Source: Schaalia cardiffensis (GTDB lineage: Bacteria; Actinomycetota; Actinomycetes; Actinomycetales; Actinomycetaceae). From it: a DNA stretch of 40,890 bases. The notes under the pieces were generated by a model, which was not told the origin of the DNA, ran no database searches, and saw nothing but the letters and a program-made list of their open reading frames with translations. The position numbers were made by a program, and so were the translations under genes. Where the stretch lies: positions 1-40,890 of the forward strand of contig NZ_JAEKIA010000016.1 of the NCBI RefSeq assembly GCF_016405145.1, in the 5' to 3' direction. The first letter of the stretch is position 1. Each line of letters starts with the position of its first letter. Positions 1 to 8,900 of the stretch are shown piece after piece.

Positions 1-122
1 TCTCGTAGGAGATCGGGCCAGCCTTGAGCCGCCGATCCCGCACCCACGTTACGAAAGACCTCGAGCGGGTCGTTCCCCTGATCAGCGGTGAGCAGCAGCC
101 CCGCGGCGGCCGGTGACAACAC
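1..122 (-). CDS. Possible 5' end of an unrecognised gene running off the left edge
   Basis: A minus-strand frame is open from a GTG at 120-122 to the window edge, giving about 40 residues beginning (M)LSPAAAGLLLTADQ. Third codon positions are mostly G or C, as in the real genes nearby, and a G-rich stretch precedes the start. The gene would be divergent from argS. The plus strand is also open over part of this stretch, and I recognise no family, so this is only a plausible partial gene. Confidence 0.25.
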   Translation of the reverse strand, partial: MLSPAAAGLLLTADQGNDPLEVFRNVGAGSAAQGWPDLLR

Positions 123-363
123 CCCCCCGGACCATTCAAAGACAGGGGCAAAACATCATGCCGACCACCGCTGGCCCAGCCACCGGCACTCATTCACCGG
201 CAACCACCAACAAGGTAACGGGGGGGGAGAGTGTTTTCCTCACAGCTGATACCCTCGCCGGTAACGTTTCCGTCATGACCTGCGAGAAGAGCTCGAATAA
301 GCTCGGACTTGCTTGAAAGAGCCAGGTGGCCCGATAGCCGGGCAACGCCATAGGCTTAGGGGC

Positions 364-2043
364 GTGACTCCTGAAGAACTTGCCCTCGCGATCCGCGGCG
401 CACTCCTCGACAGCATCGACTCCGGCGTCCTCGCCCTCGACCCTGAAGCGGTTCCTGAAACCGTCAAAGTTGAGCGCCCCCGCAACCGCGACCACGGCGA
501 CTGGGCGACCAATGTCGCCATGCAGCTCGCCAAGCGCGCAGGCCTCGCCCCCCGTGCCTTCGCTGAAATCCTCGCCGAAGCTCTGCGCCTGGTCGAGGGC
601 ATCGACTCCATTGACATCGCCGGCCCCGGTTTCATTAACATTCGTCTGGGTGCAGCCTCCGCGGGCGAACTCGCCCGAACCATCGTGCAAGCGGCAGACT
701 CGTACGGATCGAACTCTTCCCTGGCCGGAACCTCCATCAACCTCGAATACGTTTCAGCGAACCCGACCGGCCCCGTGCATCTGGGCGGTGCTCGCTGGGC
801 CGCAGTCGGTGATTCCCTCGCCCGTCTTATGACGGCTTCGGGTGCGAAAGTCACCCGCGAGTACTACTTCAACGATCACGGCTCTCAGATCGACCGTTTC
901 GCCAAGTCGCTGTATGCGCGCGCCATGGGACGCGAAGCCCCCGAGGATGGATACGGCGGCCAATACATCGCCGACATCGCTGAAAAGGTCCGCCACGATG
1001 CGCTCCAAGCGGGAGAGGCTGACCCCATCACCCTGCCCGAGGACGAGGCCGTCGAAGCCTTCAGAGCCCGAGGCGTTGAACTCATGTTCGGCGAGATCAA
1101 AGAGCGCCTGCGCGATTTCCGCTCCGAGTTCGACGTGTTCTTCCATGAGGACTCCCTGCACGAGTCCGGTGCGGTTGCCCGCGCGATCGAAACCCTGCGT
1201 GAGCGCGGCGAAGTCTTCGACGAGGACGGCGCCGTGTGGTTGCGTACCACTTCCTACGGGGACGATAAGGACCGTGTCCTCATTAAATCGGATGGGCAGG
1301 CCGCCTACTTCGCTGGGGACGTCGCCTACTACCTCGATAAGAGGAACCGCGGGGCTGATTCAGCGATCTACCTGCTCGGCGCGGACCATCACGGATACAT
1401 CGGCCGCATGATGGCGATGTGCCAGGCATTCGGTGATACGCCGGGTGTGAACATGCAGATCCTCATCGGCCAGATGGTCAATCTCCTCAAGAACGGTGCC
1501 CCTGTGCGCATGTCCAAGAGGGCTGGCACGATCGTCACCCTCGACGACCTCGTTGACGTGGTCGGTGTTGACGCGGCGAGATACGCCCTCGTCCGCGTGT
1601 CGATGGACTCGAATCTTGACATTGACCTGGACCTTCTCGCGTCGCATACGAACGAGAACCCCGTCTACTACGTCCAATACGCGCACGCCAGGACCCGAAA
1701 CGTCGCCCGCAACGCCGCCGAGCACGGCGTGAACCGCGAAGCCGGATTCGATCCCGCAGCCCTCGACACCCCGGCCGATGCTGAACTCCTCGGAGTTCTC
1801 GCGGGCTTCCCGGCCCAAGTCGCCCAGGCCGCCGAACTCAGAGAACCACATCGCCTCGCCCGCTACCTCGAGCAGCTCGCCTCCGCCTACCACGCCTGGT
1901 ACGGCCAGTGCCGTGTGACCCCCCGAGGAGACGACCCCGTCGAGCCCGGACACGTGGCTCGCCTGTGGCTCAACGACGCCGTGACCCAGGTTCTTCATAC
2001 GGGCCTTGGGCTTCTTGGGGTCAGCGCCCCTGAGAGGATGTGA
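364..2043 (+). CDS. argS: Arginyl-tRNA synthetase
   Basis: This cytoplasmic class I aminoacyl-tRNA synthetase charges tRNA-Arg with arginine using ATP. The 559-residue product has the usual family length. The HIGH signature appears as HLGG (residues 139-142) after SANPTGPV, and the KMSKS-type loop as MSKR (383-386). The Arg-tRNA synthetase N-terminal domain (about 1-90) precedes the catalytic core, and the C-terminal half is the all-helical DALR anticodon-binding domain. I chose the GTG at 364 because the sequence from there (TPEELALAI) matches the usual N-terminus. A TTG 51 bases upstream extends the frame but lacks a ribosome binding site. The AGGGG before the GTG is close to it, so initiation may be weak or leaderless. 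The stop lies 2 bases before the lysA start, so the two genes are probably co-transcribed. Confidence 0.95.
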   Translation: MTPEELALAIRGALLDSIDSGVLALDPEAVPETVKVERPRNRDHGDWATNVAMQLAKRAGLAPRAFAEILAEALRLVEGIDSIDIAGPGFINIRLGAASAGELARTIVQAADSYGSNSSLAGTSINLEYVSANPTGPVHLGGARWAAVGDSLARLMTASGAKVTREYYFNDHGSQIDRFAKSLYARAMGREAPEDGYGGQYIADIAEKVRHDALQAGEADPITLPEDEAVEAFRARGVELMFGEIKERLRDFRSEFDVFFHEDSLHESGAVARAIETLRERGEVFDEDGAVWLRTTSYGDDKDRVLIKSDGQAAYFAGDVAYYLDKRNRGADSAIYLLGADHHGYIGRMMAMCQAFGDTPGVNMQILIGQMVNLLKNGAPVRMSKRAGTIVTLDDLVDVVGVDAARYALVRVSMDSNLDIDLDLLASHTNENPVYYVQYAHARTRNVARNAAEHGVNREAGFDPAALDTPADAELLGVLAGFPAQVAQAAELREPHRLARYLEQLASAYHAWYGQCRVTPRGDDPVEPGHVARLWLNDAVTQVLHTGLGLLGVSAPERM

Positions 2044-2045
2044 CG

Positions 2046-3473
2046 ATGAGCGAGGCCCTTGATTTCATGGACTTTCGCCCGCTCGGAGAACTCCTGTGCC
2101 CAGAACCTGAAGAACGCCCGGACCTGTGGCCCTGGAGTGCACGCAGACGAGAGGATGGAGTCCTCGAAATCGGGGGCGTCGCGCTGAGCGACGTCGCACA
2201 AGAATTCGCCACCCCCCTCTTCGTCCTCGACCGGGCAGACCTTCGCGGACGCGCGAACATTTGGGCGACCGCGATGGCCGAAGAGTTCTGGGACGGCTAT
2301 GGAATGAACGGCGGCGATGCTTTCTACGCGGGCAAGGCATTCCTGTGCTCGGATGTCGTGCGTACCGTGAGCGAGGTCGGAATGGGGATCGACACGGCCT
2401 CACTGGGTGAACTCACCATGGCTGTGCGTTCGGGAGTCGAGCCTTCAAGGATTGGCCTGCACGGGAACAATAAGCTCGACTCCGAGATTGAGCTCGCCCT
2501 TAGCGCCGGAGGGGGCAAGGGGATCGAGAGGATTTTCGTCGACTCCCTGCCCGAGGTCGCCCAAATCGAAGCAATCGCCGCGCGCCTCAACACGAGCGCC
2601 CGCGTGATGATTCGCGTGAAAACGGGAGTTCACGCAGGAGGAAACGAGTACATTTCGACCGGGCACGAGGATCAAAAGTTCGGTGTTGGTGCCTTCGACG
2701 GTCAACTCGAGGAGGTCGTCGCCGCGATCGAGGCTGCGCCCCACCTCGAATTCCGTGGACTTCACAGCCATATCGGCTCACAGATTCAGGGGACCGCCGC
2801 ATTCGAAGAGGCCGCTTCAATCATCTGCTCTCTTGGGAAGAAGATTTCCGAGATGATCGGACGCCCTGTTGAAGAGATCGACCTGGGTGGAGGTGTTGGT
2901 GTGGCTTATACGGGCGATGATGAGCCTCCAACTCCTCCCGTGGATGTCGTCCGTCAGATCGCGCGAAGCGTTCGAGAGGCGTGCACCAGGCTCGACATGA
3001 AGATTCCTCGGGTATCGGTCGAACCGGGGCGGTCAATCGCAGGCCCTTCCACGGTGACGCTCTACAGGGTGGGCGCCGTCAAGGACGCGAATCTCGCCGA
3101 GGGATTTACGCGCCGCTATGTTGCGGTCGATGGGGGAATGGCGGATAACATTCGCCCGGCCCTGTATGGGGCCCGCTATACGGCGACCCTCGCGAACCGG
3201 GTCTCCGATGCTGAGCTGGTGCGGTCACGGGTCGTCGGTAAGCACTGCGAGAGCGGGGACATCGTCGTATGGGATGTCGATCTGCCCTCGGATGTTCGCG
3301 CGGGTGACCTGCTTGCGGTGCCCGTGACGGGCGCCTACGGGTATTCGATGGCTTCGAACTACAACATGCTGACGAAGCCCGGCGTGATCGCCGTTGAAGA
3401 CGGGGCCGCCGAATGGATCATGCGACCCCAGACGGTCGAGGACCTTCTCGCCCTCGACCCCGGGCTCGACTGA
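2046..3473 (+). CDS. lysA: Diaminopimelate decarboxylase
   Basis: This PLP-dependent fold III enzyme decarboxylates meso-diaminopimelate to L-lysine, the last step of lysine synthesis, in the cytoplasm. The 475-residue product shows the PLP-lysine motif FYAGKAF (K96), HSHIGSQI, the glycine-rich phosphate loop GGGVGVAY, EPGRSI, the conserved CESGD motif and the C-terminal GAYGYSMASNYN substrate and PLP region. I chose the ATG at 2046 because GAGAGG lies 8 bases upstream; a GTG at 2040 is too close to that site. It follows argS by 2 bases. The argS-lysA pairing is common in actinobacteria, where hom and thrB often come next. Here they are absent, and a non-coding stretch follows. Confidence 0.95.
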   Translation: MSEALDFMDFRPLGELLCPEPEERPDLWPWSARRREDGVLEIGGVALSDVAQEFATPLFVLDRADLRGRANIWATAMAEEFWDGYGMNGGDAFYAGKAFLCSDVVRTVSEVGMGIDTASLGELTMAVRSGVEPSRIGLHGNNKLDSEIELALSAGGGKGIERIFVDSLPEVAQIEAIAARLNTSARVMIRVKTGVHAGGNEYISTGHEDQKFGVGAFDGQLEEVVAAIEAAPHLEFRGLHSHIGSQIQGTAAFEEAASIICSLGKKISEMIGRPVEEIDLGGGVGVAYTGDDEPPTPPVDVVRQIARSVREACTRLDMKIPRVSVEPGRSIAGPSTVTLYRVGAVKDANLAEGFTRRYVAVDGGMADNIRPALYGARYTATLANRVSDAELVRSRVVGKHCESGDIVVWDVDLPSDVRAGDLLAVPVTGAYGYSMASNYNMLTKPGVIAVEDGAAEWIMRPQTVEDLLALDPGLD

Positions 3474-3841
3474 ACGCGGTGGAGGTGGGGCGTGCTCGCC
3501 GCTTCACCCGCGCTTCATCACCGCGAGCCCAGTGCTCGGTACCCAAGAACCCCCGGAAATTGGGGAACTTGGCTTCATCCCCGCGAGCCTCGACGCGCGG
3601 GGATTCATTGGGCGAGCCCGGCGTCTCCGCGTTACAGGATTGCCGTGAGCTCAGCGCTTGGGGATTCATTCCACACCTTCGCCGAGGGAGCGCATGCACG
3701 AGGTCGGGCGCGAGCACCACGCGGAGCATTCCCACGAGAGAGGGCGTTGACGACTCGTGGCGCGAATACGATGTCGAGGCCCTGAGAGACCACTTCCTCT
3801 CCGACGAACAGCAGCGGGACGAAACCCGGGAACGAGGAGCC
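3474..3841. other. Intergenic stretch with two short repeats, no supported gene
   Basis: I see no convincing gene between lysA and the convergent minus-strand gene. The stretch holds two near-identical 18-base segments (GCTTCATCACCGCGAGCC near 3512 and GCTTCATCCCCGCGAGCC near 3572). The open frames here lack ribosome binding sites and family resemblance. No clear terminator was found. Confidence 0.5.
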
Positions 3842-4654
3842 TCACATTTGCTCAGCGGGCGCAATCCTGAGAAGAACACTCCTCGCGAGTCTGCGCGCCC
3901 TGGCGAATTCTTCTGCGTCGAGCACGAGCATGACGTAGGTGTCGCTCCCGATGTCCATCGCCGCAAGGACATGCTCCGACCAGGAGGAGTTGATCGCAGC
4001 ACACCACTGCATGATGCAAGCGTCCTCGGACAAAGCGCTCTCGTCGATCCTCGGTAAGGAGTCCGGGAGCAGACCCTTGACAGAGACGAGGAAGTCATCG
4101 CGTTCGGTCCTGAGACCGAGTTCCACGGCCTTTCCGCATCCGATCAGCTCCTCGCTGAGCTCCAGCCATGCCTCCTCGAAGTCCCCGCTGTTCTTCGGCA
4201 GTGCTGTGGAGAGGAATCGCTGTCCAGATTGAGGATCCCCCAAGAGGAGGTCCACCAATTCGGCGAACCTCTGCGCAGTCCTCTCCTCCTCACCACTTGG
4301 GACCTCGACCCATCGCGAGCGGTCGGGGAGAACAGACTTCGTCACAAAAGCCCTCAAGAGCCGGGTTGTTTCCTCGTAGCTCACGTTCGCGATGCGATAC
4401 GTCGTATCGGCAATCCTCAGGTGGAGATTCGTCACCCCCTCAGCGTCCGCAACTCGTGCCGTTATCGAGGTGCAGCCGTGAATCGGTCGGGGTGGGCGGA
4501 TCTGCGTGTAGGTGAAATAGCCGTCGCGCATGGCTTTCACAGAGTTATCGATTCCCACGATGTGAAAACCGTCCCGGTCGAAGCTCGGGTTCTTCATGTG
4601 CCAGTCGACATAGGTGTTGAAGAAGACCCTTTGAATGAAGGCGTGGAAACTCAT
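3842..4654 (-). CDS. Unrecognised 270-residue protein, weakly DUF6630-like at the C-terminus
   Basis: The start is the ATG at 4652-4654 with AAGGA about 9 bases upstream. The product is soluble, with no signal peptide or membrane segment. The N-terminal half (about 1-110) is rich in beta-type sequence; the C-terminal half contains GKAVELGLRTERDDFLVSV and ends with SWSEHVLAAMDIGSDTYVML. A closing GSD-[ST]-Y-V motif of this kind is seen in DUF6630-type proteins, but the match is from memory and weak. The gene is alone and converges on lysA. Codon use is somewhat less GC-biased than in lysA. I cannot assign a function. Confidence 0.75.
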   Translation of the reverse strand: MSFHAFIQRVFFNTYVDWHMKNPSFDRDGFHIVGIDNSVKAMRDGYFTYTQIRPPRPIHGCTSITARVADAEGVTNLHLRIADTTYRIANVSYEETTRLLRAFVTKSVLPDRSRWVEVPSGEEERTAQRFAELVDLLLGDPQSGQRFLSTALPKNSGDFEEAWLELSEELIGCGKAVELGLRTERDDFLVSVKGLLPDSLPRIDESALSEDACIMQWCAAINSSWSEHVLAAMDIGSDTYVMLVLDAEEFARARRLARSVLLRIAPAEQM

Positions 4655-5177
4655 GAGTAGTGATCCTTGATATCCCGGTTTCGATAATTTTCAACAATCG
4701 GCACCCGTCCAGGTCGGGACCGATGAAGAGCTTACGCGGTGGCATTCCTACCCCCGCCTATTCCCTCCTTCAGTTTCCCAAGCGCGAGGACCCCGCGGCA
4801 TCGAGCGCGGCATATACCTCTCTCGGTGCTCTCAAGAGATGCTTCCCACCGTCGTCGAGAGCGTCTGCGGGCAACATGCCCTCAGAAGAAGGCCTCCTAG
4901 GCTGATCCCTTCAGGCTGGGCTGATGCCTCCAATTGGACGACGCATCCCCGCCACGCATTCCCGGAAAGACCGACAGATGAGACGCGTCACCCGTTCCCT
5001 TCGACGAGCTCCACGCCGAAGAGGGGGTGCCTCGGAGGGACCCCGCGAGCTTCGCCTTCCCCCAGACCCCGGGGGACAGGAAGGCCCGGGGAGAGTCCCT
5101 GGGGAACAGGAAGGCCTGAGAAGAGTACCTGGAGGACATAAGGCCCGCGGAAAGTCCCTGGAGGACTGAAGCTCCGT
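4655..5177. other. Gene-poor stretch between the unknown gene and hrpB
   Basis: I found no supported gene. A 66-codon minus-strand frame starting at 4745 runs into the next gene in another frame and is probably spurious. The right part (5071-5172) is a tandem repeat, listed separately. No promoter or terminator is clear. Confidence 0.5.
5071..5172. repeat. Tandem repeat, about 3.4 copies of a 30-base unit
   Basis: Units lie at 5071-5100, 5101-5130 and 5131-5159 (29 bases), with a partial fourth at 5160-5172. Each opens with GGRGRACAKRAAGGCC-like sequence and closes with AGAGTCCCT or a one-base variant. The array lies just downstream of the hrpB stop codon. Confidence 0.8.
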
Positions 5178-7760
5178 TCAGCGCCGCGGCTTCGCCCTCG
5201 AGGTTGGCTTCTCACTGAAGGGGTTCTCCGGCCAGGGGTGCTTCGGATAACGCCCCCGCAACTGAGCGCGCACATCCCGGTAGGGCCCGGCCCAAAAGCT
5301 CTTCAAATCCGAGGTGACGGCCGCGGGCCTTCCCGCCGGATCCGTCAGATGGAGGACGAGGGGGAGCCGCCCACCAGCGAAGACGGGAGAGTCGACCCAG
5401 CCGAAAGCCTCCTGGACGCGCAATGACAGGACAGGCCGTGCGTTCGACCAGTCGATGCGGCGCCTCGCGCCCGTCGGGATCTCGATGGACCTCGGAGCCC
5501 ATTCGTCGATCATTCCGGCCTGGGGCCAGGGAACGAAGGCGCGCAGGGCTTCCTCCAAGCGCATCGAGGACAGAGGCGCCCCTCCCGCCAAGCGGGGAAG
5601 CTCCGGGGCGAGCCACTCGCGCGCATCGGCAATAAGGCGGGCATCGGAGACATCCGGCCAGGGCTCTGAGCAGGCCTCATGGAGGGCTAAGAGGCGCTCT
5701 CGCAGTGAGGAGGCTCCCTCGGACCAATCCAGTGCGGCGAGTCCGCGTGAGGTGAGGAGCTCATCGAGGGCGCGGGCCGCGTCCTCGATACTCGGCTGCG
5801 TCCTCACCCCCTCGTTCAAGAGGATCGCCCCCAGGCGTGTAAAGCGCAGCGAGCGGAGACGCCCTCCTTCGAAGGAACAGCGGGACTCCTCAGCAAGGAA
5901 ACCGCCGCCAGCTGTGCGGGCGACCTCCTCCCGGATGGGGACTGCGAGGCGGATGAGCCCGTCTACGCGCCCCGCCTCGCGCGAGATCTCTGCGATGGCG
6001 AGCCAGGGGGATCCTTCCAACGGGGAGTGGGAGGGCAAGGAGGCTCCCTGCCCGTCGATCGTCTGATAAGAGGCGCCGCCGGGCCTCTTACGGGCGATCC
6101 ACCAAGGGCGGGCGCTCGCGATGACGAGGCCGAGCGCCTCCTCCTGTGACGGCGCGCCGAGAGCTTTATCGCTTCCTTCCCGCCCGGATGCCGCGTCTGC
6201 CGACGGGGGCGGGCACAGTCCTTCGAGTCTGCGGGCCTGGGTCTTCACCCGCTCAACGAGTGCCCGATCACCCGTCCGTGGTAGGTCCCGGATGAAGGCA
6301 GCGGCGTCCGCGTCCCGGACCCGCGGATTCTCGCCGAGAAAGGCGATGAGCCGCGCGCAGCGAGCCTTCCCGATCCTCGGAGCGAGGGAGAGCAGGGCCG
6401 CACCGAGAGCTGGATCGAGGGGGAGAGCGGCGGTGGAGCGCCCCAGGGGAGTCACCACCCCCGCGGAGTCGACGAGTCCGAGGATCCTCAGGGTTGTCAC
6501 AGCCGAGTCCAGGGCGGCGCGGGGCGCGGCGTCGAGGAGTCGCAGTCCGTCGAGGCCACGGGAGTCCCACACGAGCGCTTGCAAGGCGGCGTCCGTGAGG
6601 TCCGCAGTCGCGATCTCGGGGAGCGGCTGGGCGGTGCGCCTGGCGAAATCGACCTCGCTCATGCATCGGATGGCGAGGCCGGGTCCGAGGCGGGCCGCGC
6701 GTCCCGAGCGCTGCTCCAACTGGGCCTTCGAAGCGGAAACGGTGACGAGGCCGCTCGCGCGCCTGGCGGCATCCAGCCTCGCCTCCCGGGACAATCCCGC
6801 GTCGACAACGATCCTCACACCCGGGACGGTGAGGGAAGATTCGGCGACTGCGGTCGACACGATGATGCGGCGGGGCCGACCTTGTTCGGCTCCGCTCATG
6901 ACCCGGTCCTGGGCCGTGGAGGGCAGGGAGGCGTGGAGGGGGAGGACCTCCACCTGTTCACCGCCGATGAGGTGAAGGCCGAATCCGCCGAGGAAGGAGG
7001 CGAGCTCGTCGATCTGCCGGGCCCCGGGAAGGAAGACGAGGACATCGCCCGCCGCACTGTGAAGCGCCTCTTCGACGGTGCGGGCAACGTGGGCGAGGAA
7101 GTCTCGGTTGACGCTGATGCGCCCGTTCCCGTTCGCGTTCAGCGCGCCGCTGCGCGCTGGCGCGTAGTGCAACTCAAGGGTGTGGAGAGCGCCGGGAACG
7201 GAGAGGGTCTCGACCTCGTCAATGGCGGTGGACAGGAGGCGCGCCGTGCGTTCGGCCTCCAGGGTCGCCGAGGTGAGGCTCAGGTGGAGGTCCTCACGCA
7301 TGACAGCGCGCACGTCGAGCAGGAAGGCGAGCGCGAGGTCGGTGTCGATGGCGCGCTCGTGGAACTCGTCGAGCATGACCGCTGATACGCCCTCGAGTGA
7401 GGGATCGGCTTGGAGCCGACGAAGGAGGACCCCGGACGTCATCACCTCGATGCGGGTCTCGGGCCCGACTATTCGCTCGCCACGCACCGTGTAACCGATC
7501 TCTTCTCCGAGGCGTGTGCCCAGGAGGGAGGCAAGCCTGCGGGCGGCGGCGCGCACCGCGATGCGGCGCGGCTGGGTGACGAGCACCCGAGCGGGAGTCG
7601 CCGAGGCGAGCAGGAGGGGCAAGAGGGTGGTCTTGCCGGAGCCCGGGGGAGCGCTGAGGACGAGGGCCTGGCCCGGGCGGACGGCGTCGCTAAGGCGGGG
7701 GAGTGCGTCGACGACCGGGAGCGGGGGAGGGGTGGCGAGGACGTCGTCGAAGCGGTTCAC
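5178..7760 (-). CDS. hrpB: ATP-dependent RNA helicase, HrpB type
   Basis: This DEAH-family superfamily 2 helicase matches HrpB, whose physiological role is not well defined. From the GTG at 7760 the product is 860 residues (E. coli HrpB is about 810). Visible motifs are Walker A GSGKTT (40-45), DEFH box (131-134), TSATLE, TAVAESSLTVPG and the motif VI arginine finger QRSGRAAR. The HA2-type region and HrpB C-terminal domain follow, with PRSIEIPTGARRRIDW and a SFWAGPYRDVRAQLRGRYP ending typical of HrpB. A frame extension to a TTG at 7934 would add about 58 residues encoded by a 17-base tandem repeat and by one arm of an inverted repeat. I judge that extension non-coding, although the GTG has only GAAGAG directly against it. 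The exact start is uncertain. Confidence 0.9.
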   Translation of the reverse strand: MNRFDDVLATPPPLPVVDALPRLSDAVRPGQALVLSAPPGSGKTTLLPLLLASATPARVLVTQPRRIAVRAAARRLASLLGTRLGEEIGYTVRGERIVGPETRIEVMTSGVLLRRLQADPSLEGVSAVMLDEFHERAIDTDLALAFLLDVRAVMREDLHLSLTSATLEAERTARLLSTAIDEVETLSVPGALHTLELHYAPARSGALNANGNGRISVNRDFLAHVARTVEEALHSAAGDVLVFLPGARQIDELASFLGGFGLHLIGGEQVEVLPLHASLPSTAQDRVMSGAEQGRPRRIIVSTAVAESSLTVPGVRIVVDAGLSREARLDAARRASGLVTVSASKAQLEQRSGRAARLGPGLAIRCMSEVDFARRTAQPLPEIATADLTDAALQALVWDSRGLDGLRLLDAAPRAALDSAVTTLRILGLVDSAGVVTPLGRSTAALPLDPALGAALLSLAPRIGKARCARLIAFLGENPRVRDADAAAFIRDLPRTGDRALVERVKTQARRLEGLCPPPSADAASGREGSDKALGAPSQEEALGLVIASARPWWIARKRPGGASYQTIDGQGASLPSHSPLEGSPWLAIAEISREAGRVDGLIRLAVPIREEVARTAGGGFLAEESRCSFEGGRLRSLRFTRLGAILLNEGVRTQPSIEDAARALDELLTSRGLAALDWSEGASSLRERLLALHEACSEPWPDVSDARLIADAREWLAPELPRLAGGAPLSSMRLEEALRAFVPWPQAGMIDEWAPRSIEIPTGARRRIDWSNARPVLSLRVQEAFGWVDSPVFAGGRLPLVLHLTDPAGRPAAVTSDLKSFWAGPYRDVRAQLRGRYPKHPWPENPFSEKPTSRAKPRR

Positions 7761-7793
7761 CTCTTCAGTATGACCGGTGCCGAGGGCGGGGGC

Positions 7794-7913
7794 GTAACCC
7801 GGAGCGGGCAGTACCCCGGGGCGAGGAGTACCCCGGAGCGGGTACTCACCCGGGGTGGGCAGTACCCCGGGGCGGGGGCGTAACCCGAGGCGGGCAGTCA
7901 CCCGGAGCGGGGC
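7794..7913. repeat. Tandem repeat, seven copies of a 17-base unit upstream of hrpB
   Basis: Seven consecutive units begin at 7794, 7811, 7828, 7845, 7862, 7880 and 7897. The consensus is GTACCCCGGAGCGGGCA; most units differ from it at one to three positions, and the fifth is 18 bases long. The array occupies the hrpB leader. If translated it would encode Pro/Gly-rich repeats. Confidence 0.85.
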
Positions 7914-7927
7914 GGGGCGCTTTTCGT

Positions 7928-8057
7928 GGCACAAGTCGGACGGTGCATGCGGGTACCGGTGAGTCGTGAATTGGTTTCCGCTGGTCAGCGAGCTTCACGC
8001 GAGGGGCGCATCAATCCTGGGGCTGCAAGCGATGGGGGTGATCGTCCGACTTGTGCC
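7928..8057. repeat. 130-base element bounded by perfect 15-base inverted repeats
   Basis: GGCACAAGTCGGACG at 7928-7942 is the exact reverse complement of CGTCCGACTTGTGCC at 8043-8057. The 100 bases between hold no gene. It resembles a small non-autonomous palindromic repeat or MITE-like element. It lies between the divergent hrpB and ABC transporter genes, so it could also be a bidirectional terminator or protein-binding structure. Confidence 0.7.
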
Positions 8058-8090
8058 GGAGGGGGCTGAAGAAACAAGGATGTGCGGGCG

Positions 8091-8119
8091 TTGACCGGTG
8101 CATCGAGCCTCACTACAAT
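8091..8119 (+). promoter_or_regulatory. Sigma-70-type promoter of the ABC exporter/TetR operon
   Basis: The -35 element TTGACC (8091-8096) and -10 element TACAAT (8114-8119) are separated by exactly 17 bases. The predicted transcription start is around 8126, inside the first of two operator-like palindromes. Confidence 0.8.
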
Positions 8120-8150
8120 TCATCGCATGATGAATTCATCGTGTGATGAA
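8119..8150 (+). promoter_or_regulatory. Twin TetR-type operators
   Basis: Two 16-base palindromes stand end to end: TTCATCGCATGATGAA (8119-8134) and TTCATCGTGTGATGAA (8135-8150). Both have the form TTCATC-N4-GATGAA. They overlap the end of the -10 box and the predicted transcription start. The operon encodes a TetR regulator, so these are the likely sites for autorepression. Their direct abutment would allow two dimers to bind side by side. Confidence 0.8.
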
Positions 8151-8153
8151 CAC

Positions 8154-8900
8154 ATGGCAGGTTCTCGGACACGCACCGCAGTGGACATTCACGAACTCGA
8201 GATCATTCGCTCGAAGACCCGCATCCTCAACTCCATTACCGCAACAATCCACGCAGGCGAGATCCTCGGACTGCTCGGCCCATCGGGCTGCGGGAAGACC
8301 ACCCTCATGCGCGCCATCATCGGTGCCCAGCGCATCCACTCTGGAAGCATCACCGTCTTCGGACGCCGAGCGGGGGACCGCTCCCTGCGCTCAAGAATCG
8401 GTTACGTCTCCCAAGACGCCGCCGTGTACCCCGATCTCAGCGTCTTAGACAACGTCACCTACTTCGCCACCCTCATGGGGGTTGGACGCGCTGAAGCGCA
8501 AGCCGTCATCGAACTCGTCGGATTGGCCAAGCGCTCCCGCCAACTCGTCTCCAGCCTGTCGGGAGGACAGCGCTCACGCGCTTCGATCGCCTGCGCCCTC
8601 GTCGCAGATCCCGAACTCCTCGTCCTCGACGAACCGACCGTCGGCCTCGACCCTCTGACCCGGGAAGCCCTGTGGGACGCTTTTGATGATCTCGCACGCC
8701 AAGGGCACACCCTCATCATCTCCAGTCACGTCATGGACGAGGCGATGAGATGCGACAGGCTGATCCTCATGCGCGAAGGGCGCATCCTCGACATTTTGAC
8801 CCCCGATGAGCTCCTCAAGAAAACGGAGAAGAGCAGCCCGGACGCGGCCTTCCTCGCCCTCGTTCGCGCCGACGCGGAGAATAAAGGAGACAGCGCATGA
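8154..8900 (+). CDS. ABC-2-type exporter, ATP-binding subunit
   Basis: This is the nucleotide-binding subunit of a two-gene exporter of the drug/antibiotic type. It shows Walker A GPSGCGKT (42-49), the Q-loop in VSQDAA, signature LSGGQ (135-139), Walker B LLVLDEP (155-161) with a D-loop, and the switch histidine in SSHV. From the ATG at 8154 the product is 248 residues. In-frame ATGs at 8127 and 8130 lie within the operator; the 8127 codon coincides with the predicted transcription start, so a leaderless start 9 residues longer is possible. The stop overlaps the permease start (ATGA). The substrate cannot be told from sequence. Confidence 0.9.
   Translation: MAGSRTRTAVDIHELEIIRSKTRILNSITATIHAGEILGLLGPSGCGKTTLMRAIIGAQRIHSGSITVFGRRAGDRSLRSRIGYVSQDAAVYPDLSVLDNVTYFATLMGVGRAEAQAVIELVGLAKRSRQLVSSLSGGQRSRASIACALVADPELLVLDEPTVGLDPLTREALWDAFDDLARQGHTLIISSHVMDEAMRCDRLILMREGRILDILTPDELLKKTEKSSPDAAFLALVRADAENKGDSA

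Noticed and set aside
113-316. A 67-codon plus-strand frame before argS
   Set aside because: It has no ribosome binding site, no family resemblance and low-complexity composition; it looks like argS leader sequence.
4545-4745. A 66-codon minus-strand frame starting at 4745
   Set aside because: Its second half overlaps the real gene at 3842-4654 in another frame, and the ribosome binding site is too distant.
7761-7934. N-terminal extension of HrpB to a TTG at 7934
   Set aside because: It would be translated from a tandem repeat and one arm of an inverted repeat and matches nothing in the family.
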